Numbered from the stretch's first letter, positions 1 through 10,378 are shown. The stretch: DNA of 64,000 nt from Aeromicrobium sp. Root236 (GCF_001428805.1 NZ_LMIS01000001.1:1786976-1850975), one strand, 5' to 3'. Numbers and translations are program-made. Notes: a model not told the origin generated them from the sequence alone.

Positions 1-993
1 GGTCGTACGAGGCGCGCCGTCGTGTCGCAGTCGCAGCGTCACAGCGGCAGCGAGCGTGGCGACGACGGCGAACACGATGAGGAGCAGGAAGACCTTGGGC
101 GCGTCGTCGCTGAACAGCCAGAACGTGTCGGAGTCCGAGTCGGAGCCGCCGAAGAAGCCCCCGAACCCGTTCGCCGACAGCGCCCCGAGATGACCGAGTG
201 TCAGGGCGAAGATCACCAGGTTGATCAGCGCGACCGGCATCGCCAGGATCGCCTCAGGACTGCCTTCGGCGGCGATGTAGATCGCGATGGCCGGTACGGC
301 GAGCGCCGAGAACACGAGGAAGTGGACCAGCGCAGCGCGACCGGCATCGAGGGCAGCGACCGGGATCGAGCGGAAGGCGCTCCAGAGCGCGAGCGGACGC
401 CGGCCGACCAGGGCCACCACGGTCAGGGCCGCAACGCCGAACAGGATCAGCTGGAACTGGCTCGCCCGATAGGACGTGTCGTCCTCACCGGGCGTCAGCA
501 CCAACGCGATGACGAACGCGATCGTGACGAACGTCAGCGCGGAGGCCACCGCAAGGCTGACCATCCCCTTGACGGTGTTGGCGGGACCGCGCCGTTCGTC
601 GCGCCTCGAGAGGATCAGCACGACGGCGGTCGCGACCAGCAGGATCGTCAGAGGCACCGCAGTGACCGAGACCTTGCCGCTCATCGCGAAGTCCTCGTCG
701 CCGGAGTCGAACGAGCCCACGGCCGGGCTGCGGAACGCCATCGCGACGAGCTGGCCGGGCGCCGTCAGGATCCACCACCACGAGACGTCCTCGTCGTCCA
801 GGCTCACCGCGAGCAGCGCCAGAACCGTCGTGATGCAGGCGGCCACCCACGCCACGGCGTAGCTCAGGGCTCCGATGGTCACGGCCCTGACCAGCGTTGG
901 CGGCGTCAGGTCGAGCGATGCCAGCCCGTCCGATGCGTCCTTGGGCTTCGGGTCGTTCGTCGGGCTCGGTGTGGTGCTGGCGTCCTCGCTCAT
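1..993 (-). CDS. Integral membrane protein, 3' end beyond the window
   Basis: The frame stays open from the ATG at 993 to the window edge (331 codons), so the C-terminus is missing. The start follows GGGGGA at a usual spacing. Residues 1-35 are hydrophilic and rich in Ser, Thr, Asp and Pro. About seven hydrophobic segments follow (roughly 37-63, 111-128, 145-166, 180-196, 221-240, 251-270 and 300-320), with a Gly-rich, Ser-Asp repeat loop near 277-290. I do not recognise the family. The pattern is that of an actinobacterial polytopic membrane protein with a cytoplasmic N-terminal tail. A long open frame on the opposite strand is its antisense shadow. Confidence 0.8.
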   Translation of the reverse strand, partial: MSEDASTTPSPTNDPKPKDASDGLASLDLTPPTLVRAVTIGALSYAVAWVAACITTVLALLAVSLDDEDVSWWWILTAPGQLVAMAFRSPAVGSFDSGDEDFAMSGKVSVTAVPLTILLVATAVVLILSRRDERRGPANTVKGMVSLAVASALTFVTIAFVIALVLTPGEDDTSYRASQFQLILFGVAALTVVALVGRRPLALWSAFRSIPVAALDAGRAALVHFLVFSALAVPAIAIYIAAEGSPEAILAMPVALINLVIFALTLGHLGALSANGFGGFFGGSDSDSDTFWLFSDDAPKVFLLLIVFAVVATLAAAVTLRLRHDGAPRTT

Positions 994-1057
994 GGTCATT
1001 CCCCCTGTGTGTCCATCGGAATGATGCCATCGCAGCGCGCCTTCCGTGCCGCTTTCG

Positions 1058-1771
1058 TCAGGCTCGGCTCCCGCTGACCGGCCGACTCACCTTCTCGCGG
1101 GTCCACGGCCAGGTCAGGAGTGCCCAGACCACCGCGACGATCGCGATCTCGAGCACGACGAACAACGGCCACGGGCCGAGGTAGTCCAGCAGCGACGAGT
1201 TCTTCGGCAGCCGGTTGAGATAGCCGTAGTTGGTACCGGCGACGACGTTGAAGGCGTACGCGCAGATGGCCCAGGCCAGCGTGATCGCCACGGTCCGCCG
1301 GTATGTGTGCCAGGTGGGCAGGATCCGCAGGCCGGGCACCAGGAACAGGGACGACCAGACGATCAGCAGGTGCATGCCCCAGAACATCAGGAACCGGGGG
1401 TCAGGGAAGTCCGACGCGAGATCCGGCGTCAGCATGCCCTGGGTCGTGAGCGTGATGCCCCAGAGGTACGTGATCGTCGCGGTGAGACGGTTGCGCGTCC
1501 ACAGCGCGTGCACCGCGAACATCCACGCGAGGTCGCAGAGCTGGAACGGCAGCGAGGTCTGCAGGTTCCACTCATCGGGCGTGAGCTGCAGGATCTGCAG
1601 CGGCACCGTGACCGCGAGGATGGCGATCGCGAACGTACGCCTGACCGCCTGCTCCGCCGGTCCGCGCAGCCGCCGACCAGCCAGCACCACCAGGACGGCG
1701 CCGACCGCGAAGACGGCCAGCACCGTCACGTGCGACGGGCCGTACGTCTCGAATCGATCGGCGGCCAGCAT
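1058..1771 (-). CDS. TIGR02206-type (YwaF-like) integral membrane protein
   Basis: A 237-residue protein with six to seven hydrophobic helices. It carries the family's characteristic polar residues inside membrane segments, including LPFQLCDLAW near residue 95 and FWGMHLLIVW near 150. It resembles the YwaF/TIGR02206 family, whose function is not established. A candidate -10 box TAGCGT lies at 1778-1783 (minus strand), six bases before the ATG, so the mRNA is probably leaderless. It is followed by the partial membrane protein gene on the same strand after a 64 bp gap. Confidence 0.85.
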   Translation of the reverse strand: MLAADRFETYGPSHVTVLAVFAVGAVLVVLAGRRLRGPAEQAVRRTFAIAILAVTVPLQILQLTPDEWNLQTSLPFQLCDLAWMFAVHALWTRNRLTATITYLWGITLTTQGMLTPDLASDFPDPRFLMFWGMHLLIVWSSLFLVPGLRILPTWHTYRRTVAITLAWAICAYAFNVVAGTNYGYLNRLPKNSSLLDYLGPWPLFVVLEIAIVAVVWALLTWPWTREKVSRPVSGSRA

Positions 1772-1805
1772 GCGATGACGCTAGCCGATCAGCGACCGGC
1801 AGGCG

Positions 1806-2648
1806 TCAGCCCTGGGCGAGGAGCGACACGTGGTTCCACGTCTCCCAGGTCTCGAGCCTGCGCGCGTAGTCGGCCTTCGCGATCTCGAGCGGCGCGGCGC
1901 CGAAGAAGACCCGCAGCGGCGGCTCATCCGCGTCGACGACCTCGAGGATCGCGGCCGCCGACGCATTCGGGTCGCCCGGAGTCGCGTTGCGCTGCGCGCG
2001 TTGCTGCATCGTCCTGGCCCGCAGGTCGTCGTACGCGGGATCGGGCTGCGATCGCCTGGCCGAGTCGCCGGCCCAGTCCGTCGAGAAGCCGCCGGGCTCG
2101 ACCAGGGTGACCTTGATGCCGAAGTCGGCGACCTCCTGTGCCAGCGCCTGGGAGAAGCCCTCGAGCGCCCACTTCGACGCGTGATAGATCCCGACCAGCG
2201 GGAAGGCGGAGATCCCGCCGATCGACGAGACCTGGATGATGTGGCCCGAACCCTGTGCGCGGAGGAACGGGAGCGCGGCCTGCGTCACCCAGAGGGCCCC
2301 GAAGAGGTTGGTCTCGAGCTGGGCGCGGGCCTCGTCCTCGGTGATCTCCTCGATGAAGCCGAAGTGGCCGTAGCCGGCGTTGTTGACGACGACGTCGAGC
2401 CGGCCGAAGTGCTCGTGCGCCTGGGCCACGGCGGCGAAGTCCGCCTGGCGGTCGTTGACGTCGAGGGCGATCGGCAGGATCGCGTCGCCGTACTTCTCGA
2501 CCAGGTCGTCGAGGCTGCTCGTGTCGCGCGCGGTGGCGGCGACGCGGTCGCCGCGGTCCAGGGCGGCGGCAGTCCACTCGCGCCCGAAGCCGCGGGACGT
2601 GCCGGTGATGAACCAGGTCTTGCCGGTGAAGGTGTCAGTGGTGTCCAT
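1806..2648 (-). CDS. Short-chain dehydrogenase/reductase (classical SDR)
   Basis: 280 residues, the normal length for a classical SDR oxidoreductase using NAD(P)H. The cofactor motif TGTSRGFG is at residues 15-22, NNAG at 89-92, the catalytic serine near 141-142, and Tyr155 and Lys159 in YHASK. The sequence after VEPGGF carries a typical C-terminal substrate-loop region. The substrate cannot be told. I chose the ATG at 2648 because Rossmann strand 1 begins right after it and because a MerR-type promoter ends seven bases upstream, which implies a leaderless mRNA. No MerR regulator is adjacent in this window, so the controlling protein would be encoded elsewhere. Confidence 0.9.
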   Translation of the reverse strand: MDTTDTFTGKTWFITGTSRGFGREWTAAALDRGDRVAATARDTSSLDDLVEKYGDAILPIALDVNDRQADFAAVAQAHEHFGRLDVVVNNAGYGHFGFIEEITEDEARAQLETNLFGALWVTQAALPFLRAQGSGHIIQVSSIGGISAFPLVGIYHASKWALEGFSQALAQEVADFGIKVTLVEPGGFSTDWAGDSARRSQPDPAYDDLRARTMQQRAQRNATPGDPNASAAAILEVVDADEPPLRVFFGAAPLEIAKADYARRLETWETWNHVSLLAQG

Positions 2649-2655
2649 GCCTTCG

Positions 2656-2686
2656 ACGCTACGACCTGGAGTGCGCTCCAGCGCAA
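2656..2686 (-). promoter_or_regulatory. MerR-type promoter with 19 bp spacer and palindrome
   Basis: Read on the minus strand: -35 TTGCGC (2681-2686), a 19 bp spacer, and -10 TAGCGT (2656-2661). The spacer holds the inverted repeat CTGGAG-N4-CTCCAG (2666-2681 on the plus strand). An over-long 19 bp spacer filled by a dyad is the hallmark of promoters that MerR-family activators untwist. The -10 ends seven bases before the SDR start codon. Confidence 0.65.
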
Positions 2687-2703
2687 GGCGTGATCGCGGT
2701 GAC

Positions 2704-3291
2704 TCAGGGCACACGCAGGAACGTGACGGCGAACTCCGCGTCGTCCGTGAACGGCACCAGGTCCCACGTCGCGAAGCGTTGCTCCAGCTCGAGCCCGGCG
2801 GTGCTTGCGTCGGCGTCGAGCTGCTCGATGCCGTAGCCACGGTCGAGCGCGAAGCCCAGCACGATCCGGCCGCCCGTACGTACGTGGGCCCGCAGGCGGC
2901 GCAGCACCTCGACCTCCGTTCCGGGCGCCACGAACACCATGACGTTGCCGGCCACGACGGCGATGTCGAACGGGTCCTCGTCGAGGTCCAGCTCCGCCAG
3001 GTCACGGACCAGCCAACGCGGGCCGGGGTGGTCCTCGCGGGCAGCCGCGATCAGGACCGGATCCGCGTCGACGCCGACGACGGTGTGGCCGCGGTCGTGC
3101 AGCACGGCGCCGACCCGGCCGGGACCGCACCCTGCGTCGAGGATGCGCGAGCCCGGTGCGGCGATCGCGTCGATGAGGCGCGCCTCGCCGCCGAGATCAT
3201 CACCCTCGGCGGCCATCGTGCGGAAGCGTTCGACGTACCACTCGGAGTGGCCGTCCTTCATGTCGGTGAACCAGCGCGGCGTCCTGCTCAT
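2704..3291 (-). CDS. Class I SAM-dependent methyltransferase
   Basis: 195 residues. Motif I is ILDAGCGPGRVG near residues 50-61, followed by the acidic end of strand 2 (VGVDAD) and motif IV-like DIAVVAGN. This is the Methyltransf_11/25 type of fold. The substrate is not evident; such proteins act on small molecules or are annotated only by fold. It is divergent from rarD across a 107 bp gap and lies upstream of the SDR, but the 55 bp before the SDR carries that gene's own promoter. The start ATG has a weak -10-like CACCAT seven bases upstream, so it may be leaderless. Confidence 0.85.
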   Translation of the reverse strand: MSRTPRWFTDMKDGHSEWYVERFRTMAAEGDDLGGEARLIDAIAAPGSRILDAGCGPGRVGAVLHDRGHTVVGVDADPVLIAAAREDHPGPRWLVRDLAELDLDEDPFDIAVVAGNVMVFVAPGTEVEVLRRLRAHVRTGGRIVLGFALDRGYGIEQLDADASTAGLELEQRFATWDLVPFTDDAEFAVTFLRVP

Positions 3292-3398
3292 GAGGCCATG
3301 GTGCCCCGACGGTCAGACTTCGGCGAATTCCGGCCAACCTCCCACGGCAGGCCCCGTCGCCCACCGCGGGACCGTCACGCCGGGCGTACCCTCGTCTC

Positions 3399-4304
3399 GT
3401 GAACGACTCCAAGAGCGGTGTGGGCCTCGGAGTCGCCGCCTACCTGTGCTGGGGATTCTTCCCGCTCTACTGGCCGCTGCTCGACCCGGCAGGGTCGCTG
3501 GAGATCCTGGCGCACCGCTTCGTCTGGTCGATGGTCTTCGTGCTCGTCTCGATCACGGCGATGGGCAAGTGGACGACGTTCATCGCGATCGCCCGCGACC
3601 GGCGGCTCATGGTGATCCTGACGTTCGCGTCGATCACGATCGCGCTCAACTGGGGCGGCTTCATCTACGGCGTGACCAACGGGCACGTCGTGGAGACCTC
3701 GCTCGGCTACTTCATCAACCCGCTCGTCACGGTGCTGCTCGGCGTCTTCGTGCTCAAGGAGACGTTGCGCCCGGCACAGTGGGGCGCGATCGGCATCGGC
3801 GGCCTGGCCGTCGTCGTCCTGTCGATCGGATACGGCCGGCTGCCCTGGATCGCACTGCTCGTCGCGTTCTCGTTCGCGACGTACGGGTTCCTCAAGAAAA
3901 AGGCCAACCTGGGTGCGTTCGAGGGCCTCGGCATGGAGACCGCGATCCTGTTCCCTGTCGCCGTCGCCTTCCTCGTCGTCCTGCAGGTGTGCGGCGACCT
4001 GACGTTCGGGCACGACGGCCCCGGCAACGCCGCGCTGCTGGTCGGCACGGGCGTGGTCACCGCGATCCCGCTGCTGCTGTTCGGTGCGGCCGCCACCCGC
4101 CTGACCCTGACGACGATCGGGATCCTGCAGTACCTCGGCCCGATCATCCAGTTCATCACCGGCCTCACGATCTTCGACGAGACCATGACGACCGAGCGGT
4201 GGATCGGCTTCATCCTGGTCTGGATCGCGCTCGTCATCTTCACCGTCGACGCGATCACGAGTCGTCGCCGCCGGGTCGTCCCAACCGAGGCCGCGCCGAT
4301 CTAG
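3399..4304 (+). CDS. rarD: RarD-type EamA/DMT family transporter
   Basis: 301 residues with about ten predicted membrane helices in two EamA halves. The N-terminal signature GLGVAAYLCWGFFPLYWPLL is typical of RarD proteins. Members of the drug/metabolite transporter superfamily export or import small metabolites; the substrate of RarD is not settled. The start is a GTG. A -10 box TACCCT at 3387-3392 ends six bases before it, with no Shine-Dalgarno sequence, so the mRNA is probably leaderless. It converges with the polyprenyl synthase gene across 21 bp. Confidence 0.9.
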   Translation: MNDSKSGVGLGVAAYLCWGFFPLYWPLLDPAGSLEILAHRFVWSMVFVLVSITAMGKWTTFIAIARDRRLMVILTFASITIALNWGGFIYGVTNGHVVETSLGYFINPLVTVLLGVFVLKETLRPAQWGAIGIGGLAVVVLSIGYGRLPWIALLVAFSFATYGFLKKKANLGAFEGLGMETAILFPVAVAFLVVLQVCGDLTFGHDGPGNAALLVGTGVVTAIPLLLFGAAATRLTLTTIGILQYLGPIIQFITGLTIFDETMTTERWIGFILVWIALVIFTVDAITSRRRRVVPTEAAPI

Positions 4305-4325
4305 CCCCGAGCGCCTGGAAGGCCG

Positions 4326-5315
4326 TCAGCCGAGGCGGGTGGCCACGGTGTCACAGAGGGCCTGCAGCGCAGCGCGGGCCGGTACGTCCGGCAGCTTGGC
4401 CAGCAGCGCGCTCGCGGCGTCGGCCTCGGCCTGGACGTACGAGCGGGCCTCGGTCATCGCAGGGTGCACCCGCAGCAGCCCGATCGCCTCGTCGAGCTCG
4501 GTGTCGTCGGTCAAGGGCTTGGCCAGCAGGGAGCGCAGGCGTTCGCTCTCGGGATCGGTCGACCGCAGGGCGATGAGCGTCGGCAACGTCGGGACGCCCT
4601 CACGGAGGTCGGTGCCCGGCGTCTTGCCGGAGTCATCGGTCTCGCTGGCGATGTCGATGATGTCGTCGCTGAGCTGGAACGCCGCACCGATCCGCTCGCC
4701 GAACTCGCTGAGCGTCTCCTGCACCTCGACCGAGGCGCCGGCCATCTTGGCGCCGAACAGCGCGGCGGTGGCGATCAGCGATCCGGTCTTGTCGGCGACC
4801 ACGGACAGGTAGTGCGCGAGGGCGTCGTCACCCTCTGACGGGCCGAGGGTCTCGCGGATCTGGCCCTGCACGAGCCGGGAGAACGTACGCGCCTGGATGC
4901 GCACGGCCTCGGGTCCCAGGTCGGACACGAGGTCGGAGGCCTGGGCGAAGAGGTAGTCGCCGACGAGGATCGCCACCGAGTTGTCCCACCGCGCGTTGGC
5001 GCTCGGGGCGCCGCGGCGCTTGTCGGCCTCGTCCATGACGTCGTCGTGATAGAGCGTGGCCAGGTGCGTCAGCTCGACGACGACTGCCGAGCGTACGACG
5101 TCCGGGTTGGTCGACTCGCCGAACTCGGCGCTGAGCATGACCAGCAGCGGCCGGAACCGCTTGCCGCCGGCGTTGAGCAGGTGCGCAGCGGCCTCGGCAA
5201 CGAACTTCTCCGGGCTGTCGACCGCCGCCGCGAGCTGCACCTCGACCTGCTCGACGCCGGCCTGGACGCGTGCCTCCAGGGTCGGGTCGGTGAACGAGAC
5301 ACCCAGACGGGACAC
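4326..5315 (-). CDS. Polyprenyl diphosphate synthase (menaquinone side chain)
   Basis: A trans-prenyltransferase of 329 residues. The two aspartate-rich motifs that bind magnesium-diphosphate are DDVMD (91-95) and DDIID (217-221), with GGKRFRP near 50. The bulky residues Leu and Tyr before the first motif do not clearly fix chain length. It most likely makes the hepta- to nonaprenyl diphosphate that MenA attaches to dihydroxynaphthoate. GTG start with AGGAG seven bases upstream. It follows nuoN after only 22 bp on the same strand, so it may be the last gene of the nuo transcript, coupling quinone tail supply to complex I. Confidence 0.92.
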   Translation of the reverse strand: MSRLGVSFTDPTLEARVQAGVEQVEVQLAAAVDSPEKFVAEAAAHLLNAGGKRFRPLLVMLSAEFGESTNPDVVRSAVVVELTHLATLYHDDVMDEADKRRGAPSANARWDNSVAILVGDYLFAQASDLVSDLGPEAVRIQARTFSRLVQGQIRETLGPSEGDDALAHYLSVVADKTGSLIATAALFGAKMAGASVEVQETLSEFGERIGAAFQLSDDIIDIASETDDSGKTPGTDLREGVPTLPTLIALRSTDPESERLRSLLAKPLTDDTELDEAIGLLRVHPAMTEARSYVQAEADAASALLAKLPDVPARAALQALCDTVATRLG

Positions 5316-5337
5316 GCGGAACTCCTAGTGGAATGGA

Positions 5338-6960
5338 TCAGCGCACGAAGGCGCCTGCGTGCTGCGCAAGATCCAGCAGCGGTCCCGGAATGATACCGAG
5401 TCCGAGGGTGGCGATCACAGCCACGGCAAGCACGACCGTCGTCAGGACGCTGGGCACCGCCACCGTCGGCCCCTCGCCGACCGGGTCGGTGAAGAACATC
5501 AGCACGATGACGCGCACGTAGAAGTAGGCCGCCAGGGCACTGACGAGCACGCCGATCACGACGAGCCACCAGAAGCCGCCCGACCATGCCGCGCTGAACA
5601 CGGTCCACTTGCCGATGAAGCCACCGGTCAGCGGGATGCCGGCGAACGACAGCATGAACAGCGCGAACGAGCCCGCGAGCACCGGCGACTTCTTGCCGAG
5701 ACCGGCCCACTTCGACAGGTGCGTCGTCTCGCCACCGGAGTCGCGTACGAGGGTCACGACCGCGAACGCGCCGATCGAGGAGACGCCGTAGACCGTCAGG
5801 TAGAACAGGATGCTCGAGGTCGAGGTGATCCGGGACGAGTCCTTGGCTCCGGCGTAGACGCCGACGAAGCCGACGAGCAGGAAGCCTGCGTGCGCGATCG
5901 ACGAGTAGGCGAGCATGCGCTTGACGTCGGTCTGGGAGATCGACACGACGGCACCGAGGAACATCGTGATGATCGCGACCGCGACGATGATCGGCCGCCA
6001 GTCCCACGACGAGCCGCCGAACGCCACGAAGAACACGCGCAGCAGGGCCAGGAACGCCGCCGCCTTGGTCCCGGCCGCCATGAAGGCGGTCACCGGCGTC
6101 GGGGCGCCTTGGTAGACGTCGGGCGTCCACGTGTGGAACGGCACGGCACCGATCTTGAACAGCAGGCCGACCGCCATCAGCGCGGTGGCGGCCAGCAGCA
6201 TGTTCTCGCCGCCCGTGCGGTTGGTCACCGCGACGTCGATGTCGGAGAGCCGGAAGCTGCCGGCGTAGCCGTAGGTGAGCGCGATGCCGTAGAGGAAGAA
6301 CACCGACGAGAACGCGCCGAGCAGGAAGTACTTGAGCGCAGCCTCCTGGCTCATGAGCCGGCGACGCCGAGCCAGGCCGCACAGCAGGTAGAGCGGCAGG
6401 CTCAGGACCTCGAGCGCGACGAACATCGTCAACAGGTCGTTGGACGTCGCGAACAGCATCATGCCGACGAGGGCGAACAGCGCGAGCGGGAAGACCTCCG
6501 TGTGCTCGACACGGTGCTTGATGGCCTCCGCCTCGGAGGCCGAGCCGGGAGCATCGGCCGCGCGGCCGGTGAAGCCGCTGAGCCCGCCCTCGAGGCGGCG
6601 CTCGGCGAACAGCAGCATGCTCAGCAGGCCGAAGATCAGCAGGATGCCCCAGGCGAACACGCCGGGACCGTCGACCGCCAGCGCACCCTCGGCGGCGACC
6701 TGCCCGCGGGCGAGCCGGGACCCGTCGAGCTCGTCGAGGTCCGTGAAGACCCAGATCGTGTCGGCGAACGCGGCGATGATGCCGACGACGGCGAGGCCGG
6801 CCTGCACGACGAACCGCGAGCTGCGGGGCCAGAACGCCTCGACGATGACACCGAGGACGGCGACGCCGGCGATGATGAAGACCGGAGCGAGCAGCGAGTA
6901 CTCGATGTCCGGCGCGGAGATCGGCGGCAGGTCGGTGGCGGACGCGAACGTGGTGATCAT
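5338..6960 (-). CDS. nuoN: NADH-quinone oxidoreductase subunit N
   Basis: 540 residues and about fourteen membrane helices, an antiporter-like proton-pumping subunit of complex I. Conserved features include the lysine-bearing helix KIGAVPFHTWTPDVYQGAPT in the middle and the KRMLAYSSIAHAG segment that contributes the proton channel. Its ATG overlaps the nuoM stop codon (ATGA), so translation is coupled. It is the last nuo subunit gene of the operon. The N-terminal hydrophilic loop after helix 3 (about residues 75-100) is longer than in E. coli, a common actinobacterial trait. Confidence 0.96.
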   Translation of the reverse strand: MITTFASATDLPPISAPDIEYSLLAPVFIIAGVAVLGVIVEAFWPRSSRFVVQAGLAVVGIIAAFADTIWVFTDLDELDGSRLARGQVAAEGALAVDGPGVFAWGILLIFGLLSMLLFAERRLEGGLSGFTGRAADAPGSASEAEAIKHRVEHTEVFPLALFALVGMMLFATSNDLLTMFVALEVLSLPLYLLCGLARRRRLMSQEAALKYFLLGAFSSVFFLYGIALTYGYAGSFRLSDIDVAVTNRTGGENMLLAATALMAVGLLFKIGAVPFHTWTPDVYQGAPTPVTAFMAAGTKAAAFLALLRVFFVAFGGSSWDWRPIIVAVAIITMFLGAVVSISQTDVKRMLAYSSIAHAGFLLVGFVGVYAGAKDSSRITSTSSILFYLTVYGVSSIGAFAVVTLVRDSGGETTHLSKWAGLGKKSPVLAGSFALFMLSFAGIPLTGGFIGKWTVFSAAWSGGFWWLVVIGVLVSALAAYFYVRVIVLMFFTDPVGEGPTVAVPSVLTTVVLAVAVIATLGLGIIPGPLLDLAQHAGAFVR

Positions 6961-8504
6961 TCGTGTCCTCCTTCGTGCGTGGCTGAGTCATCGATCTGGA
7001 CAGGCGTCTTCGGCGCCGGGTCACCCTTGCCGACGTGGCTGATCACCTCGTCGATCGCGGGATTGATGACGTTGAGCAGCGGCTGCGGGAAGAACCCGAG
7101 GCCGACGATCAGGATGATCGCCGGGGTCAGCGACGCCATCTCGCGATGGTCGAGGTCGGTCACGCCCTCGTTGCCGGCCTTGAGCGGCCCGGTCATGACC
7201 CGTTGGTACATGATCAGGATGTAGAGCGCCGCCAGCACGATGCCGAGCGTCGCGAACGCCGCGGCGGGGATCGATCGCGTGAACGTACCGGCGAGCACCA
7301 GGAACTCCGAGATGAACGGCGCGAGGCCCGGCAACGACAGGCTCGAGAGGCCGGCCACGAGCAGGACACCGGACATGATCGGGGCGATCTTCTGGACACC
7401 ACCGAAGTCGGAGATCCGCGCCGAGCCGCGGCGGGCGATCATCATGCCCGTGACGAGGAACAGCGCAGCCGTCGAGAGGCCGTGGTTGAACATGTAGAGC
7501 GTCGAGCCGGCGAGCGACGTCGTCGTGAACGCGAAGATGCCGAGGATGATGAAGCCGAAGTGCGACACCGACGTGAACGCGATGAGCCTGCGGATGTCGT
7601 CCTGGCCGATCGCGAGCAGCGCGCCGTAGAGGATGCTGATGACCGCGAGCACGATGACGACCGGGCTGGCCCAGTCCGAGGCACCGGGGAACAGCCCGAG
7701 GCACCAGCGGATCATGCCGAACGTGCCGATCTTGTCGATGACGCTGACCATCAGCACCGAGGTGCCCGGCGTCGCCTGACCCGCGGCGTCCGGCAGCCAC
7801 GTGTGCAGCGGCCAGAGCGGTGCCTTGATCGCGAACGCGGCCATGAACCCGAGGAACAGCAGCCGTTCGGTGTTGGTGCTGAAGTCGAGGTTCTGCAGGT
7901 CGCTGAGCAGGAACGACGCGTCGCCCTGACGGGCGCTGATGACGTAGAGGCCGACGATCGAGGCCAGCATCAGCAGTCCGCCGACGAGGTTGTAGATCAG
8001 GAACTTGACCGCGGCGTACGACCGGTTGGGCCCGCCGAACGAGCCGATCAGGAAGTAGAGCGGGATCAGCGTCGCCTCGAACAGGACGTAGAAGAGGAAC
8101 GCGTCGGTCGCGGCGAACGCACCGATCGCGAGACCCTCGACCGCGAGCATCCAGGCGAAGTAGGCGTTGGTGCTCTTGGGATCGGGGAGCCGGTCGCCGA
8201 ACGCGGCGAGGATCACGATCGGCGTGAGGATCGTGGTCAGCAGGATCAGCGTGATGCCGATGCCGTTGACGCCGAGGGAGTAGTAGGCGCCGAAGACCTT
8301 GATCCACTCGTGCTTCTCGGTCAGCTGGTAGCCGCCGGCGTCCTGGTCGAACTTGGCCATGACGACGAGCGACAGGACCAGCGTGACGAGCGAGACGCCG
8401 AGCGCGACGTACTTGGCCCGGTGGTGGGGCGCGGACTCACGCGGCAGGAGCGCGAGGAGCACCGCTCCCGCGATCGGAGTCGCGGCGAGGATCGACAGGA
8501 TCAT
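6957..8504 (-). CDS. nuoM: NADH-quinone oxidoreductase subunit M
   Basis: 515 residues and about fourteen membrane helices; the second antiporter-like subunit of the membrane arm. The proton-channel elements are visible as [20 protein letters not shown] and [15 protein letters not shown]. Gene order nuoL-M-N with four-base ATGA overlaps on both sides places it in the coupled 3' half of the operon. The length and helix pattern match the family and no key segment is missing. Confidence 0.96.
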   Translation of the reverse strand: MILSILAATPIAGAVLLALLPRESAPHHRAKYVALGVSLVTLVLSLVVMAKFDQDAGGYQLTEKHEWIKVFGAYYSLGVNGIGITLILLTTILTPIVILAAFGDRLPDPKSTNAYFAWMLAVEGLAIGAFAATDAFLFYVLFEATLIPLYFLIGSFGGPNRSYAAVKFLIYNLVGGLLMLASIVGLYVISARQGDASFLLSDLQNLDFSTNTERLLFLGFMAAFAIKAPLWPLHTWLPDAAGQATPGTSVLMVSVIDKIGTFGMIRWCLGLFPGASDWASPVVIVLAVISILYGALLAIGQDDIRRLIAFTSVSHFGFIILGIFAFTTTSLAGSTLYMFNHGLSTAALFLVTGMMIARRGSARISDFGGVQKIAPIMSGVLLVAGLSSLSLPGLAPFISEFLVLAGTFTRSIPAAAFATLGIVLAALYILIMYQRVMTGPLKAGNEGVTDLDHREMASLTPAIILIVGLGFFPQPLLNVINPAIDEVISHVGKGDPAPKTPVQIDDSATHEGGHE

Positions 8505-10378
8505 GCGAGGGTCACCGCCAGGAGGGCAAGGACGAGGACGGCAACGCCGCCGAACATCGTGAGTGCGTACGAACGGACGTAGCCGGTCTGCGGCTTGCGC
8601 AGGAACTGCGAGGTGTCACCGAGCCGGTCGGCGACGCCCGTGACGAAGCCGTCGACCCCCTTGCCGTCGAACCACACCAGGAACCGGGTGAGGTGACGCG
8701 TCGGGCGTACGACAAGGGCGTCGTTGATCTCGTTGCCGTAGAGCTCGTGGCGGCCCGCGCGGGCGAAGACCGACACCGAGCTGTCTGCAGGCGTCTCGGC
8801 GGCGATCGGCTCGCGCCGGTAGAACGCCACCGCGGCGACGACACCCACAGCGACGACTGCCGTGATGATGAGCGTCAGGACGATCGCCGGCACCGCGAGC
8901 TCTTCGTGCTCGGCGTGACCCGTGATGGGCTCGAGCCACTCGGTGATCCAGTTGCTCACCAGCAGCACGCCTCCGAGGGCGGAGAGCACGGCGAGGCCGA
9001 TCAACGGCCACGTCATGACGCGCGGCGACTCGTGCGGGTGCACGTCCTCGCGCCATCTCTTCTCGGACAGGAACGTCATGATCATCAGGCGGGTCATGTA
9101 GAACGCCGTGACGCCGGCGCCCAGCAGCGCGCCGAGGCCGACCCAGAAGTTCTCACCGAACGCTGCCTCGATGATCTTGTCCTTGGACCAGAAGCCCGCG
9201 AACGGCGGCACGCCGATGATCGCCAGGTAGCCGAGCCCGAACGTCGCGAACGTGATCGGCATCAACGTCCGCAGGCCGCCGTAGTGGCGCATCTCGACGT
9301 CGTCGTCCATGCCGTGCATGACCGAACCGGCGCCGAGGAACATGTTGGCCTTGAAGAATCCGTGCGTGATGAGGTGGAAGATCGCGAACGCGTAGCCGGC
9401 CGGGCCGAGGCCTGCGGCGAGCATCATGTAGCCGATCTGGCTCATCGTCGAGCCGGCGAGCGCCTTCTTGATGTCGTCCTTGGCGCAGCCGATCCAGGCG
9501 CCGGCGAGCAGCGTCACCAGCCCGACGACGATCACGGCGGTGCGGGCGGCCTCGGAGGCATCGAAGATGCCGTTGGAGCGTACGACGAGGTAGACGCCCG
9601 CAGTGACCATCGTCGCGGCGTGGATCAGGGCCGAGACCGGGGTCGGACCCTCCATCGCGTCGAGCAGCCAGCTCTGCAGCGGCACCTGGGCGGACTTGCC
9701 GCACGCGCCGAGCAGCAGGAGCAGGCCGAGCGCCGTGGCGACGGAGCCGGAGGCGCCGGTGATCGCGCCGTTGACGGCACCGATCGACGACGTGCCGAAC
9801 TCGGAGAACATCAGCATGATGCCGGTCGCCATGCCGAGGTCACCGACGCGGTTGACGACGAAGGCCTTCTTGGCGGCCGCCGCGGCCGAGTCCTTGTGCT
9901 GCCAGAAGCCGATCAGCAGGTAGGACGCCAGGCCGACGCCCTCCCAGCCGAGGAACAGCACCAGGTAGTCCGACGCCAGCACGAGCGTGAGCATCGCGGC
10001 GATGAAGATGTTGAGGAACGCGAAGAACCGGCGACGCCGCTCGTCGTGTGCCATGTAGCCGATCGAGTAGACGTGGATCAGGGTCCCGACACCCGTGATC
10101 AGCAGGACGAACAGGCCCGACAGCTGGTCGAACGTGAAGCCCATGTCGACGTGGAACGAGCCGGCGTCGATCCAGGTGAAGAGCTTGGTCGACTGGGAGC
10201 GGTCCTCGCCGTCCTTGCCGAGCAGCGACGCGAACAGCACGACGCCGAACAGGAACGACAGGGCCGAGGCGGCGGTGCCGATGAGGTGACCGAACCGGTC
10301 ACCCTCCTTGCCCCACACGAGCAGGCCGAGACCGCTCGCCAGTGGAATGGCGATCAGCAGCCATTGGAGATCGAACAT
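8501..10378 (-). CDS. nuoL: NADH-quinone oxidoreductase subunit L
   Basis: 625 residues. It is the distal antiporter-like subunit, with the extra C-terminal lateral helix that clamps the membrane arm. The conserved segments [20 protein letters not shown] (channel lysine and tryptophan) and [14 protein letters not shown] are present. The start ATG is 10 bp after the nuoK stop, the only sizeable gap in the 3' half of the operon, and its stop overlaps nuoM. Confidence 0.96.
   Translation of the reverse strand: MFDLQWLLIAIPLASGLGLLVWGKEGDRFGHLIGTAASALSFLFGVVLFASLLGKDGEDRSQSTKLFTWIDAGSFHVDMGFTFDQLSGLFVLLITGVGTLIHVYSIGYMAHDERRRRFFAFLNIFIAAMLTLVLASDYLVLFLGWEGVGLASYLLIGFWQHKDSAAAAAKKAFVVNRVGDLGMATGIMLMFSEFGTSSIGAVNGAITGASGSVATALGLLLLLGACGKSAQVPLQSWLLDAMEGPTPVSALIHAATMVTAGVYLVVRSNGIFDASEAARTAVIVVGLVTLLAGAWIGCAKDDIKKALAGSTMSQIGYMMLAAGLGPAGYAFAIFHLITHGFFKANMFLGAGSVMHGMDDDVEMRHYGGLRTLMPITFATFGLGYLAIIGVPPFAGFWSKDKIIEAAFGENFWVGLGALLGAGVTAFYMTRLMIMTFLSEKRWREDVHPHESPRVMTWPLIGLAVLSALGGVLLVSNWITEWLEPITGHAEHEELAVPAIVLTLIITAVVAVGVVAAVAFYRREPIAAETPADSSVSVFARAGRHELYGNEINDALVVRPTRHLTRFLVWFDGKGVDGFVTGVADRLGDTSQFLRKPQTGYVRSYALTMFGGVAVLVLALLAVTLA

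Noticed and set aside
22..1077. Long open frame on the plus strand with an Arg/Asp/Gly-rich product
   Set aside because: It is antisense to the membrane protein gene on the minus strand. The composition is that of a high-GC shadow frame and the minus-strand frame has clear hydrophobic helices. The same reasoning removed many other long frames opposite the nuo, men and hem genes.
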